Numbered from the stretch's first letter, positions 1 through 9,899 are shown. The stretch: 20,446 nt of DNA from Deinococcus sp. (GCF_025362455.1 NZ_JANYGJ010000207.1:1-20446), one strand, 5' to 3'. The notes: generated by a model from the letters alone, not told the origin. Translations and numbers: made by a program.

Positions 1-131
1 GATCACCTAAATCCGCTGCACCCCAGATCCCCGCCGCCCACGTCACTTCATCCTGCCATTGTGCCGTTGTCATCCTTCAGTCTCGGCTCTTCTTCGGTCG
101 ATGACTGACTTGTGGGTAACGATAAGCCCCA

Positions 132-286
132 GCGGGCAGGCGTCCTCAAGGGGAGGAGTGGCGTGCCCAGGCGGAGGAGTGGCGTGCCCAGGCGCGTTCT
201 TGTCCAGAACGGCACCTATCGGGCCTGGCCGCTCCGTTCACGACGACAATCCGTTCTGCCTGATAAGGCCCCTCACCTCTCTTGAT
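132..286 (+). repeat. Composite dispersed repeat, left copy (modules A, C, B, D)
   Basis: Four modules are seen in the order A (132-172), C (205-233), B (233-260) and D (268-286). A, B and C recur in inverted orientation at the right end of the window, with 40/41, 27/28 and 28/29 matching bases by eye. D (19 bases) recurs there in the same orientation without a mismatch. Part of A is tandemly doubled here: 152-172 equals 173-193 exactly. The altered order and mixed orientation suggest a mosaic small noncoding repeat rather than one simple insertion. Confidence 0.8.
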
Positions 287-529
287 GAGCTGACGTGTCA
301 ATAGAACCTTGAAGGGAGCTTGTCGCTGCGCTGTGCATGGTACATCTGGTTTGTCTCAGACGCGCTTTGTCTCCCGGCGTTCTCCACATCGTGTAGGTCA
401 CGTAGGGAGCCCGTGCTCCGCAACTGCCCATACCTGACTTCGCTGGAATATTCTGATTGATTTCAGCGAAAAACAGCGTCTGGGCGCCTGTCGTTGATCC
501 CTCGCCCCTTACGGGAGAGTCGCAGACCT

Positions 530-566
530 GAGGAGTGGCGTCCTCATGGGCGTCCGTTCACGACGA
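530..566 (+). repeat. Scrambled partial copy of the composite repeat
   Basis: Three fragments of the same repeat family sit next to one another. They are GAGGAGTGGCG from module A (530-540), GTCCTCATGGG from another part of A (540-550), and CGTCCGTTCACGACGA from module B (551-566). The order differs from both full copies, which supports modular recombination or nested deletion within the family. Confidence 0.65.
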
Positions 567-703
567 GTGCTTGCAGAGGGGCGCTGCGAAGCAGCGGGGA
601 GAGGGGAATAAGCGAAGCGCATGCCCTCCATCTGTTCCCACTCCCTACAATCCACTCCCCACTTCCCATCTGTTTCCACAGGCCACGCGCCACAAGCCTC
701 TCT

Positions 704-1678
704 CTACCGCCCCACCCGCACGTCTTCCACCAGTTCACGGGCCAGTTCCACGGCCACCGGCCCCAGCGGGCTGACCGAGGCGCCCAGCAGCGTGCCCAGC
801 TTGTCGCGGCGTGCGGAGGTGAGGTAGGTCCAGCGCTCGATGTCGGCTCGCCAGATTCGGGCGGCCTCCGAGCGCAACTGAAGCACGGCGCCGTCGTAGT
901 AGCCGTGCTGAACGGCCAGGCGGGCACGTTTTTCCTGCTCGGTGAGGTTCAGGCCCCGGCTGGCCAGCAGCACCTGCCTGGCCTGGGCCTCGCCGCCGAA
1001 GCCTTGCAGCGCGTCGAGCCGGTAGACGGCCTTGGGGCAGCGCAGCCCAAGCTGGGCACGCCACAGGTGCGGCAACCGCAGGTCACCGGGCTGGCCGGGC
1101 CACAGGTGCAGGTGGGTCAGCAGCGCCGGGTACAGCAGCTCGGTGGCCAGTTGCCGAACGTCGGCCAGCACCAGCAGTTGCGCGGCCAGACTGCCGCCCG
1201 GCCCCAGCAGCGCCTGAGCGGCGCCTAAGCGGTACTCGGCCTGATTCAGAAGCTGGTGGCGGTGCTCTTCGAGCTGCCCGGCACTCAGCGCGGCGAGCGT
1301 GCGGCTGATGCGCCCCAGATGACCGGTGGGGTCGTAGACGGCCCGGCAGAGTGCCAGGCGGCGCAGCGCTCCCGGCTCGGTGCGCAGCGTGTCCCAGTCG
1401 AGCCAGCGTTCGAGCGAGTCATACGGCTGGCGCAGGATGCTCACACCGGAACGCATCTGCGTCTGGACTGAACCCATCTGGACTGCACCTATCTGGACCG
1501 TGCCCGTCTGGGCGGTGTCCAGGCCACGCTCGAAGGTCAGGAGGCTCGGCTGAGTTCCGGCCCAGGCAGGCAGGTCAGCAGGGCCGACCTCGGCGACGGC
1601 GCGGACTTTGCGCTCGGCGACCAGGCTCTCGATCAGCGGGGCGAGCAGCAGGAAACGGGCGGGCATTACTTCGGGCAT
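704..1678 (-). CDS. Hypothetical protein, 324 aa
   Basis: I do not recognise this protein with confidence. I chose the ATG at 1678 because GGAG (1686-1689) lies 7 bases upstream; a GTG at 1684 would add two residues. The protein is Leu/Ala-rich, with no clear membrane segment or signal peptide. Near residues 50-70 is a short repeat of the type VQ-x-G (VQIG, VQMG, VQTQ), encoded by three imperfect 15-base DNA repeats around 1450-1505. The middle (DWDTLRTE, then CRAVYDPTGHLGRI) faintly recalls the later strands of nucleotidyltransferase-fold proteins, but the expected GS-x10-DxD signature is not visible, so this is speculation. The gene follows a winged-helix gene on the same strand, 108 bases away, and may be cotranscribed with it. 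Confidence 0.7.
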   Translation of the reverse strand: MPEVMPARFLLLAPLIESLVAERKVRAVAEVGPADLPAWAGTQPSLLTFERGLDTAQTGTVQIGAVQMGSVQTQMRSGVSILRQPYDSLERWLDWDTLRTEPGALRRLALCRAVYDPTGHLGRISRTLAALSAGQLEEHRHQLLNQAEYRLGAAQALLGPGGSLAAQLLVLADVRQLATELLYPALLTHLHLWPGQPGDLRLPHLWRAQLGLRCPKAVYRLDALQGFGGEAQARQVLLASRGLNLTEQEKRARLAVQHGYYDGAVLQLRSEAARIWRADIERWTYLTSARRDKLGTLLGASVSPLGPVAVELARELVEDVRVGR

Positions 1679-1786
1679 CGGCACACTCCGTTATAGCGGC
1701 AAATCGGCAACAGCAAAGGAGCGGCCCGCCCTCTCAGGCTTGCCGCTCCATTACGCCACTCTTAAAACTGAACTTACGCGCCGAAC

Positions 1787-2278
1787 TTACGCAACCTGCT
1801 TTTTCTTGGTGTCTTTCTGGTCCATCAGCGCCTGGGCCTCGCGCAATCGGAAGACCACCAGGCTGCCCACGAAGGTGCAGGTGATCTGCTTGTGGGCATT
1901 GAGCAGACTCAGCGCCACCATGATGTCCTCGCGGGTCATGCGGAGCTGCTCGGCCATGTGCAGGGCGCTGTCGGCGCGGCCTTCGAGGTAATCGCGGATC
2001 TTGCGGGCGTCGGAGGTCAGCGGCGTGGCGGGCACGTCGGCCAGACCCGGATCGGCCAGGCCGTAGACGGCGCGGGTGCCGGTGCCGGGCAGGCGGCGCA
2101 CCCGGCCCTGGTCGAGCAGGCTGGCCAGCGCGGCCCGCAGGTGCGAGAGCGCCAGGCTGGTGGTCTTGGCCAGTTCGGTCTCGACCCATTCGGGCTTGCT
2201 GTCCAGGGCGGCCAGCACCAGTTTTTCGTTGGCGCGGCGGGTTTCTTGCAGGTCTTCGACAGTGGGGGGATTAAACAT
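1787..2278 (-). CDS. Double winged-helix DNA-binding protein, 163 aa
   Basis: This is a probable transcriptional regulator. The ATG at 2278 is preceded by GGAGG (2283-2287) 4 bases upstream, which I prefer to a start 27 codons further up. Residues about 15-75 look like a winged helix (ANEKLVLAALDSKPEWVETE, recognition-helix-like ALSHLRAALASLLDQGRV, then a wing ending AVYGLADPG). Residues about 85-150 look like a second helix-turn-helix (ADSALHMAEQLRMTREDIM, ALSLLNAHKQI). The C-terminus is a Lys/Asp tail. No metal or ligand site is evident. The arrangement recalls MarR/Rrf-type winged helices, but I cannot name a family or target. Confidence 0.75.
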   Translation of the reverse strand: MFNPPTVEDLQETRRANEKLVLAALDSKPEWVETELAKTTSLALSHLRAALASLLDQGRVRRLPGTGTRAVYGLADPGLADVPATPLTSDARKIRDYLEGRADSALHMAEQLRMTREDIMVALSLLNAHKQITCTFVGSLVVFRLREAQALMDQKDTKKKQVA

Positions 2279-2680
2279 GTCGCCTCCGAGGCTGGTAGGG
2301 CAATGTTGCGGCTGCGCGGTGTTGAGCAGTGCTGGGGCTGTGCCGTGAGCCGCGAACAATCAGTTATGAAGAAACTTCAGCGTGTCCGTAGGGTAAGAAG
2401 AGTGCTAATCTTGACAGACCCGTACTGACGCCGCGCCGCCCATTTGGACTGAGCGCAACTTTCCTATTTTGACATAAATTGGTCTGATCGTGGTGAGATC
2501 AACCTGATCCGGCTGAGTCTTTAGCACCCTGACCACTCGGCGCCTTGAGAGCCGAAAAGTACGTCCTGGCAGGCTTTCGCGCCGCCGATTCGGATGCATG
2601 AAAAGGCGTCTTCACCCAACGGGAACAGTCTCGCTGGGCGGCTGTTTTGAAAGACTGTGTTCGGAGACCCTGTTGAGCGG
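2279..2680. other. Intergenic region between crtI end and winged-helix gene
   Basis: No convincing gene is seen; a 64-codon minus-strand frame here (2405-2599) is Arg-rich with no ribosome site. The region is AT-richer than its surroundings near 2455-2500 and should contain the promoter of the winged-helix gene, but I could not pair convincing -35 and -10 boxes. A weak inverted repeat (ACAGTCT at 2625-2631, AGACTGT at 2652-2658) downstream of crtI, followed on the minus strand by a short T-run near 2601-2604, might be its terminator. Confidence 0.5.
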
Positions 2681-4330
<1,650 letters not shown>

Positions 4331-4372
4331 GCGAAAGCCTCGTTTGTAGGAATGTTGGCGGGAAGTTATGTT

Positions 4373-4415
4373 GTCTGGATTGACTGGTCTGGATTGACTG
4401 GTCTGGATTGGTCTG
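4373..4415. repeat. 14-bp tandem repeat in the crtB-crtI spacer
   Basis: The 14-base unit GTCTGGATTGACTG occurs twice without change (4373-4386, 4387-4400), followed by a 10-base partial unit and a 5-base one. It lies about 40 bases upstream of the crtI start, so it is in the leader of crtI or in the crtB-crtI intercistronic RNA. On the minus strand it reads as repeated CAGTCAATCCAGAC. Confidence 0.85.
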
Positions 4416-4488
4416 CTCAGGCTCAAAACCACATCGGTCGACGCCGACCTGAGCATCAACCCGCTTTACGGTCCAAATCAAGCTCGCT

Positions 4489-5466
4489 TCACACCAGATT
4501 CGGCCCTGAGCGGACTTCCCACCAGGCGCCGGGCAGCATCATCAGCTTGCGCGGGCCGCTGACGTGGGCGCGGCGGCTGAAGTTGTCGTAGTCGTTGGCT
4601 TCCAGCGCGTCGAGGATGCCCTCGTAGGCGCGGGCGGCGGCGGTGACGGCCAGGCGGCCCGAACCGTGCAGGTACGGCAGTCCGGCGCGGCCCTGCTTGT
4701 ACCAGGCCCTGGCCTGGGCGCTCAGGACGCGCATCAGCTCGCGGTAGCCGGGCGTGACCTGGCCTGCTTCCAGCGTGGCGCGGGTCACGCCGCACTGGGC
4801 CATCAGATCGGCGGGCAAATACACCCGGCCACGCTCCAGGTCCTCGCCCACGTCGCGCAGAATGTTGGTGAGCTGCATGGCCTGGCCGAGTTGCAGCGCG
4901 TTTTGCAGGGTCTGTTCACCGCCGCCGTAACCGCAGATCGGCGCGATCATGAAGCCGACCACGCCCGCGACCCGGCGGCAGTACAGCTCCAGATCGGCCA
5001 TATCGCGGTATTCGGCGCCGCCCAGGTCCATTTGCAGGCCCAGGTACAGCTCGTGAAAAGCGCTCTGGGGAATCGGGAACTGCCAGGCCGCCCAGCTCAG
5101 CGCCGTGTCGATGGGGTGCGGCCCGCCCCCGCCGGTCTGCTGGCCGCTCAGCGAGGCGCAGGTCGACTGCCACCAGCGCTCCAGGGCCACCTCGCCGCCG
5201 CCGGGCTCGTCGGCGATGTCGTCACCGCGCCGACAGGCCGCGTACACCGCCCAGACCGCCTGGCGCTGGGCCAGCGGAAAAAACCGGGAACCGAAGTAGA
5301 AGGTCTTGGAATGAGAACGGGTCAGCTCGCGGCAGTGCTGCAAAGCGGCGGCGAGTTGGGCAGCGCCAGATTGATCTGGAGTCCAGCCGCGTTGTCGGTC
5401 ACTGTCTGGCACAGGCCCTCCTGATCGGCAGTCTAAACGCAATGCCCGGCGCGGAAGATGGCTCAT
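4489..5466 (-). CDS. crtB: Phytoene synthase, 325 aa
   Basis: This enzyme condenses two geranylgeranyl diphosphates to phytoene, the first committed carotenoid step. Both Asp-rich Mg-diphosphate sites of the squalene/phytoene synthase family are present: RRGDDIADE in the first third and DVGEDLERGRVYLP in the second half. The family start SHSKTFYFGSRFFP is also seen. I prefer the ATG at 5466 (MSHLPRR...); a GTG at 5493 would add nine residues, and neither has a strong ribosome site. The preceding methyltransferase gene ends 75 bases upstream of this start, and crtI follows on the same strand, suggesting one carotenoid transcription unit. Confidence 0.96.
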   Translation of the reverse strand: MSHLPRRALRLDCRSGGPVPDSDRQRGWTPDQSGAAQLAAALQHCRELTRSHSKTFYFGSRFFPLAQRQAVWAVYAACRRGDDIADEPGGGEVALERWWQSTCASLSGQQTGGGGPHPIDTALSWAAWQFPIPQSAFHELYLGLQMDLGGAEYRDMADLELYCRRVAGVVGFMIAPICGYGGGEQTLQNALQLGQAMQLTNILRDVGEDLERGRVYLPADLMAQCGVTRATLEAGQVTPGYRELMRVLSAQARAWYKQGRAGLPYLHGSGRLAVTAAARAYEGILDALEANDYDNFSRRAHVSGPRKLMMLPGAWWEVRSGPNLV

Positions 5467-5541
5467 TCTTACAGATGCCTGACCAGGGGCCACACATGAG
5501 CGCTTGATGACCCGCGCCAGGAGCGGCAGCGCTGACCCCGT

Positions 5542-6213
5542 TCAGCTTTTGATCCAGCGACCGAAGACGATATTGCCGCGCCGCCAGAAGTCCGTGCGCC
5601 GCAGGCCGGGCAACCAGGCGGTGAGCTGCGCCTCGTCGGCAAAACTCAGGCCGCCGAAGCGGGTCAGCAGCGCCTGTGCGCCGGAGCCGTCGCGGGCCTG
5701 GGCCATGATCCAGAGCTGGCCGCCGGGGATCAGCAGCCGCGCCGCCTCGGCGAGCATCGCCTGCGGGCTGGCCGTCTCACCGGTGGTGGCGCCGATGGTT
5801 ACGCCGCTGAAACTCTCGCCTGGCAGGCCGCTGCGCTCGGCGTTGAGCAGCGCGTAGTAAATGTTCGGGTGAGGCTCGCGCCGGGCGGCCTCGCGCAGCA
5901 TGGCCGGGCTGATATCGCAGGCGGTGACCTGCGCTCCGGCCCGCGCCAGCACGCCCGCGTAGAAGCCCGCGCTGGTGCCCACGTCCAGCCAGTGTTCGCC
6001 GGGGTGCGGGCGGCACAGCGCCGTGAAGTAGGCCGCCTCAGCGCACAGGGACAATGGCCCGCCGGTCAGCAGCGACAATGACCGGGCACGCCACAGCGCG
6101 TAGCCCCGCGCGGTAACTTCCAGAAAATTACTGCGCTGGGCGGGCGTTCGCCGGTATGTCTGAGGGTCTGGAGCTAAGTTTACAGTTCCTTCAAGTTGCC
6201 TGCCGGGTTGCAT
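5542..6213 (-). CDS. Class I SAM-dependent methyltransferase, 223 aa
   Basis: The Rossmann-type SAM-binding motif I is visible as HWLDVGTSAGFYAGVLARAG (residues 74-93), with the acidic residue after strand 2 in VTACDISPAML (96-106) and a later motif in GGQLWIMAQARDG. The usual GCGTG is GTSAG here. The substrate is unknown. Its place directly upstream of crtB makes a role in carotenoid, quinone or other isoprenoid methylation a reasonable guess, but nothing in the sequence fixes it. The ATG at 6213 lacks a Shine-Dalgarno site and lies 6 bases after a CATAAT box, fitting a leaderless transcript that may continue through crtB and crtI. Confidence 0.88.
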   Translation of the reverse strand: MQPGRQLEGTVNLAPDPQTYRRTPAQRSNFLEVTARGYALWRARSLSLLTGGPLSLCAEAAYFTALCRPHPGEHWLDVGTSAGFYAGVLARAGAQVTACDISPAMLREAARREPHPNIYYALLNAERSGLPGESFSGVTIGATTGETASPQAMLAEAARLLIPGGQLWIMAQARDGSGAQALLTRFGGLSFADEAQLTAWLPGLRRTDFWRRGNIVFGRWIKS

Positions 6214-6219
6214 GCAGCC

Positions 6220-6225
6220 ATTATG
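6220..6225 (-). promoter_or_regulatory. -10 box of the methyltransferase (leaderless)
   Basis: On the minus strand CATAAT ends 6 bases before the ATG at 6213, and TAGCAT overlaps it. No ribosome site is present, and no good -35 was found 16-18 bases upstream. This spacing places the transcription start at or next to the ATG. Confidence 0.5.
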
Positions 6226-6278
6226 CTAGGCAGATCAGGGCTTTTGCTGGAGAGCTTGCTTTACGGAGGACACACGAC

Positions 6279-7043
6279 ATGGAACCAAACAAAGGACTCG
6301 GCGGGTCACTCATAGACGTCTTCGACGCCGCCGTGAATCTCATCAAGACCGAGGCGGGCGTGCTGGGCAAACGCGCCGCCGACACGGCCAAAGCCAAGGG
6401 CGTCGGCGTGGTGCTGCTGCTCTCGGCCACCGGACCTCTGATTCTCGGCCTGATCTTTATCATCCTGGCGGTCTTTTACGGCCTGATGCGGCTGGGCCTG
6501 GGCGCCTGGGCGGCGGCGCTGTTCATCGCGCTGGCCAGTTTCGGCCTGACCGGTGTGCTGGTCATCATCGGCCTGCGCCGCCTCTCGGCCCCCGTGAAAG
6601 CGGATACAGGGAGTGCCCCGGACTACGACCTGAAGGTGCCCTACACCGCCAAGGTCAGCGACCTGAAGGGCGACCCCGAACTGGTCGGGGGCCGCGCCAG
6701 AGTCACCCCAGGCCAGCAGCAGGGCGGGGTGCAGACCGTCCACCTGCACGGCGGCGCCAAGGTCGAAGGCACCGGGCGCAGCGCCATAGAAGGCCGTGAC
6801 AAGCAGGACATCGTGCCGAGTACGCCCCAGGCGGGCAACAACAGCGGCGACGGTCCGGTGAGCGGTCCTACAAGCAGCCCGGTGAGCGGTCCTACGAGCA
6901 GCACAGACGCCGGTCATCACGGCCAGAAACTCGAAGGGGCCGGACCCCAGGTGCCCGACAAAAGCAGGGCCGCCCAGGCCGAGGGTATTCCGGTGAGCAC
7001 CAAACCGACGTATAAAGAAGAGATGAAAAAAGGCGGCTACTGA
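6279..7043 (+). CDS. Holin-superfamily/YqjE-like membrane protein, 254 aa
   Basis: The N-terminus (GLGGSLIDVFDAAVNLIKTE) is an amphipathic helix followed by two hydrophobic segments at about residues 42-68 and 75-100, the layout of the putative actinobacterial phage-holin/YqjE family of small envelope proteins. Despite the family name there is no phage context. From residue 105 a long hydrophilic Gly/Pro/Ser/Thr-rich tail follows, much longer than the usual roughly 130-aa members. The tail includes a doubled PVSGPTSS (about 193-208) encoded by two 24-base DNA units (6855-6878, 6879-6902; one mismatch). The ATG at 6279 has GGAGG at 6265-6269, nine bases upstream. The next gene is on the same strand 153 bases on. 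Confidence 0.8.
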   Translation: MEPNKGLGGSLIDVFDAAVNLIKTEAGVLGKRAADTAKAKGVGVVLLLSATGPLILGLIFIILAVFYGLMRLGLGAWAAALFIALASFGLTGVLVIIGLRRLSAPVKADTGSAPDYDLKVPYTAKVSDLKGDPELVGGRARVTPGQQQGGVQTVHLHGGAKVEGTGRSAIEGRDKQDIVPSTPQAGNNSGDGPVSGPTSSPVSGPTSSTDAGHHGQKLEGAGPQVPDKSRAAQAEGIPVSTKPTYKEEMKKGGY

Positions 7044-7064
7044 AGTGATGGCTACTGAAGTGAT
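7035..7064 (+). repeat. 15-bp tandem duplication over the stop codon
   Basis: GGCTACTGAAGTGAT occurs twice in a row (7035-7049, 7050-7064). The first copy contains the last Gly-Tyr codons and the TGA stop of the holin-like gene; the second is noncoding. The direction of duplication is therefore clear: a piece of gene end was copied downstream. Confidence 0.9.
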
Positions 7065-7196
7065 ATGGACTTCGACTGAATCCCGTACAGAGTGCGGGGC
7101 AAATCCGACCAGCGGGAGCAAGAGTGAGTACGGGTGCTGCGGTATGCACGCGCAGGCGGCGCTTTTCCGACGGTGCGGGAATGGAGCGCAATCCGT

Positions 7197-7997
7197 ATGA
7201 GTGAGCGCGAGGAAGCCAGAATCCGGCTGCAAGAATCGGTGGACCAGCTCGGCGAGCAGGCCAGCTTGCACGCCCGCATGCAACGCGAGCCGCTCAAAAT
7301 GCTGGGCGTCGCCAGCGGTGTGGGCGCCGTCATCGGCCTGCTGCTGGGCCGCAGCCTGTCCAAAACCAGAAAAATCTACGTGGACGACACCCTATCGAAA
7401 AAAGACCAGAAGGCTTTTTCCAAAGCCCAGGCCCGGCACAAGGGCGCTACGGGCGGCATCAGCGGCGCGATTCTGGCGACGGCGGGCACCTTCGCCTTCC
7501 GATTCCTTCAGGAGCGCTATCTGGCGCCTAAACTCGCCGAGCTGACCGAGAAGCTGCTGAGCAAAGCCGAGGCGTCTCAGCCGGGCGCGGGCAAAGCGGC
7601 GAGCAAGCCGAAGACCTTGAAGGCACCTCAGACCAGCGGGTCGGAGCCTGGCAAGCCCAGAGCCGACACGCCCAAAGCCAGCACGCCCAGAGCCAAGACG
7701 CCCAAAGCCGACAAATCCAGAGCCAGCAAGGACGTGGTGGTGCGCGACTTCCGGGCGCCCAGCGAGCAGGCCCACGCCGACCCGCAGGGCAACCTGAACG
7801 TGACCCGTGCCCAGCAGACCGCCGGACAGGTCGCCTTCGCCGCCCGCGACGTACCGGTGCGCGACTTCCGCCTTCCCAGCGAAAAGGCCCACGCCGACCA
7901 GTACGGCACGGTGCTCCCGCTGCCCCCCGCCGCCAGAGCCGAGGCCGCGCCGGAAACGACGCCGGAAACGCCGAAGACGGTGCTGGAGAAAAAGTAG
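7197..7997 (+). CDS. YtxH/DUF883-like membrane protein with duplicated VRDFR motif, 266 aa
   Basis: I chose the ATG at 7197 (MSEREEAR...), with GGAG at 7183-7186. Residues 1-30 form a charged helix. Two hydrophobic segments at about 35-52 (GVASGVGAVIGLLLGRSL) and 84-103 suggest a hairpin or peripheral membrane protein; the first resembles the Gly-rich segment of YtxH/ElaB-like stress proteins. Residues 125-178 are a Lys/Pro/Ala-rich linker with TPKA/TPRA repeats. Two copies of a 16-residue motif follow: V-x-V-R-D-F-R-x-P-S-E-x-A-H-A-D at 180-195 and 219-234. The motif is far better conserved than the linker around it, so it is likely functional, perhaps as a binding site. The holin-like gene upstream has the same plan of membrane head plus soluble tail. 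Confidence 0.75.
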   Translation: MSEREEARIRLQESVDQLGEQASLHARMQREPLKMLGVASGVGAVIGLLLGRSLSKTRKIYVDDTLSKKDQKAFSKAQARHKGATGGISGAILATAGTFAFRFLQERYLAPKLAELTEKLLSKAEASQPGAGKAASKPKTLKAPQTSGSEPGKPRADTPKASTPRAKTPKADKSRASKDVVVRDFRAPSEQAHADPQGNLNVTRAQQTAGQVAFAARDVPVRDFRLPSEKAHADQYGTVLPLPPAARAEAAPETTPETPKTVLEKK

Positions 7998-8010
7998 TAA
8001 ACGAATCGGA

Positions 8011-8048
8011 ATGCAGGCCCGGATGATAAATGCAGGCCCGGATGATAA
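8011..8048 (+). repeat. 19-bp perfect tandem repeat
   Basis: A 19-base unit starting ATGCAGGCCC and ending GATGATAA occurs twice with no mismatch (8011-8029, 8030-8048), just after the stop of the VRDFR-motif gene. Confidence 0.9.
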
Positions 8049-8076
8049 ACGTCTGGGCCTGTTTACTGGGCTTTTT
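8033..8076 (+). terminator. Possible terminator after the VRDFR-motif gene
   Basis: CAGGCCC (8033-8039) pairs with GGGCCTG (8055-8061) over a 15-base loop, followed by TTT and, ten bases later, by a run of five T (8072-8076). The loop is long and the T-run displaced, so this is only a candidate. It lies between convergent genes. Confidence 0.35.
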
Positions 8077-8082
8077 GTACGC

Positions 8083-8499
8083 TCAGTTCTTCAGGCGCCC
8101 CTGGCCGCTGTCTCGTTCGTAGAGGCGGGTGAGGTGGCGGGTGACTTCCCGGCCCAGGGCCAGCAGTTCGTTTTCGCTCACCAGATGCAGCCGGAACTGG
8201 CCGTGGGGACCGTATTCGCCCACGTAATCCTGGCCGTCACGGCGGACCCGGATCAGCACCTCGCACAGACCCAGCCGGAACCAGGCGGCGGACCAGCTTC
8301 CCAGCGGCGGCGGCCTGAGCTTGGTGGCCGGATCGCTGGTCAGCTCGGTGGCGACGTTGTTGAGCGGCAGTCCCGGCCCGCTGGCGTGCCGCAGCGCATG
8401 GTAGAGCGCCATCAGGAACGCCTCGCAGGTCTGCGCCTCGGCCTGACGCTCCGGCGCCGACGCCTCAGTGGCCCGCTGGAGGGCGTCGAAGTCGCTCAT
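8083..8499 (-). CDS. Hypothetical protein, 138 aa
   Basis: I do not recognise this protein. It begins with an Ala/Glu/Gln-rich helical segment (MSDFDALQRATEASAPERQ), then a compact region with several aromatic residues (GSWSAAWFRLGLCEVLIRVR, DYVGEYGPHGQFRLHLVSEN) that looks like a small alpha/beta domain, and ends in a basic helix. No membrane segment, signal peptide or metal motif is visible. The ATG at 8499 has no strong ribosome site; an in-frame ATG at 8568 would add a Cys/Arg-rich stretch that looks unnatural. It lies 190 bases downstream of prfB on the same strand, beyond a hairpin that probably ends prfB transcription, so it likely has its own promoter. Confidence 0.65.
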   Translation of the reverse strand: MSDFDALQRATEASAPERQAEAQTCEAFLMALYHALRHASGPGLPLNNVATELTSDPATKLRPPPLGSWSAAWFRLGLCEVLIRVRRDGQDYVGEYGPHGQFRLHLVSENELLALGREVTRHLTRLYERDSGQGRLKN

Positions 8500-8583
8500 G
8501 GCAGGTCCGTCCAGGCCGTAACCATCCAGCTTAGATTCCGTCCATTCTCGGCACATCCGGCACCGCACTGGACGCGCCTACCA

Positions 8584-8628
8584 TTCCCGAAACCCAAGTT
8601 CCCGAAACGCAAGCTCCCGAAACCCAAG
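8584..8628 (-). repeat. 15-bp tandem repeat, three units
   Basis: The unit TTCCCGAAACCCAAG occurs three times (8584-8598, 8599-8613, 8614-8628), with one substitution each in units two and three. It lies in the 190-base gap downstream of prfB and upstream of the 138-aa gene. Confidence 0.9.
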
Positions 8629-8652
8629 CCTTTTCCAACTCGCTTCGCTCGG

Positions 8653-8674
8653 AAAAATTCCGAGGTGAGGAATT
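8653..8674 (-). terminator. Intrinsic terminator of prfB
   Basis: Read on the minus strand, AATTCC (8669-8674) pairs with GGAATT (8656-8661) across a 7-base loop and runs into TTTTT (8657-8653). The structure begins 16 bases after the prfB stop. The stem is short, and an overlapping TTCCGAAGAATTCC could compete with it. Confidence 0.5.
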
Positions 8675-8689
8675 CTTCGGAATCCATTG

Positions 8690-9785
<1,096 letters not shown>

Positions 9786-9853
9786 GGCACTCTCCCTTCT
9801 GCCGGTCACGCTTTGAAGCGGCCAGCAGGCAGAGGCGGAGTATAGCGCCTGGA

Positions 9854-9881
9854 GGCTTGTGGCTTGTGGCTTGTGGCTTGT
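9854..9881 (+). repeat. Heptamer tandem repeat, four units
   Basis: GGCTTGT is repeated four times exactly (9854-9860, 9861-9867, 9868-9874, 9875-9881), then followed by GGG. It lies in the prfB upstream spacer, about 70 bases from the prfB start and 19 bases beyond the end of the immunity pseudogene. Slippage at such a tract would alter spacer length between strains. Confidence 0.95.
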
Positions 9882-9899
9882 GGGCAGGGCGGGATGGGC

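Larger units (their letters stand above)
1..703. other. Gene-free left end with composite repeats
   Basis: I see no convincing gene here. The short open frames have repeat-derived, low-quality translations. The stretch holds a composite repeat (132-286), a scrambled partial copy of it (530-566), and an imperfect hairpin at 439-449/460-470 (11 pairs including one G-T, 10-base loop) with no clear T-run, so I do not call it a terminator. The bases from about 640 to 703 are pyrimidine-rich and lie directly downstream of the minus-strand gene that ends at 704. Confidence 0.7.

Noticed and set aside
59..304. 81-codon open frame in the left repeat
   Set aside because: Its translation derives from the tandem doubling of a noncoding repeat, and it has no ribosome site or family resemblance.
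439..470. Hairpin as terminator of the 704-1678 gene
   Set aside because: It has no T-run on the minus strand after the stem and lies more than 230 bases beyond the stop.
2400..2408. GAGTGCTAA resembling a CIRCE half-site
   Set aside because: The matching TTAGCACTC nine bases away is missing, so it is not a CIRCE element.
2411..2474. TTGACA at 2411-2416 and 2469-2474 as -35 boxes
   Set aside because: No acceptable -10 lies 16-19 bases downstream on the plus strand, and no plus-strand gene follows.
2405..2599. 64-codon minus-strand open frame upstream of the winged-helix gene
   Set aside because: Arg/Val-rich, no ribosome site and not part of a unit with neighbours; more likely intergenic.
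6279..7043. Holin-like protein as sign of a prophage
   Set aside because: No lysin, capsid, portal, integrase or other phage gene is present; the family is also widespread as ordinary envelope proteins.
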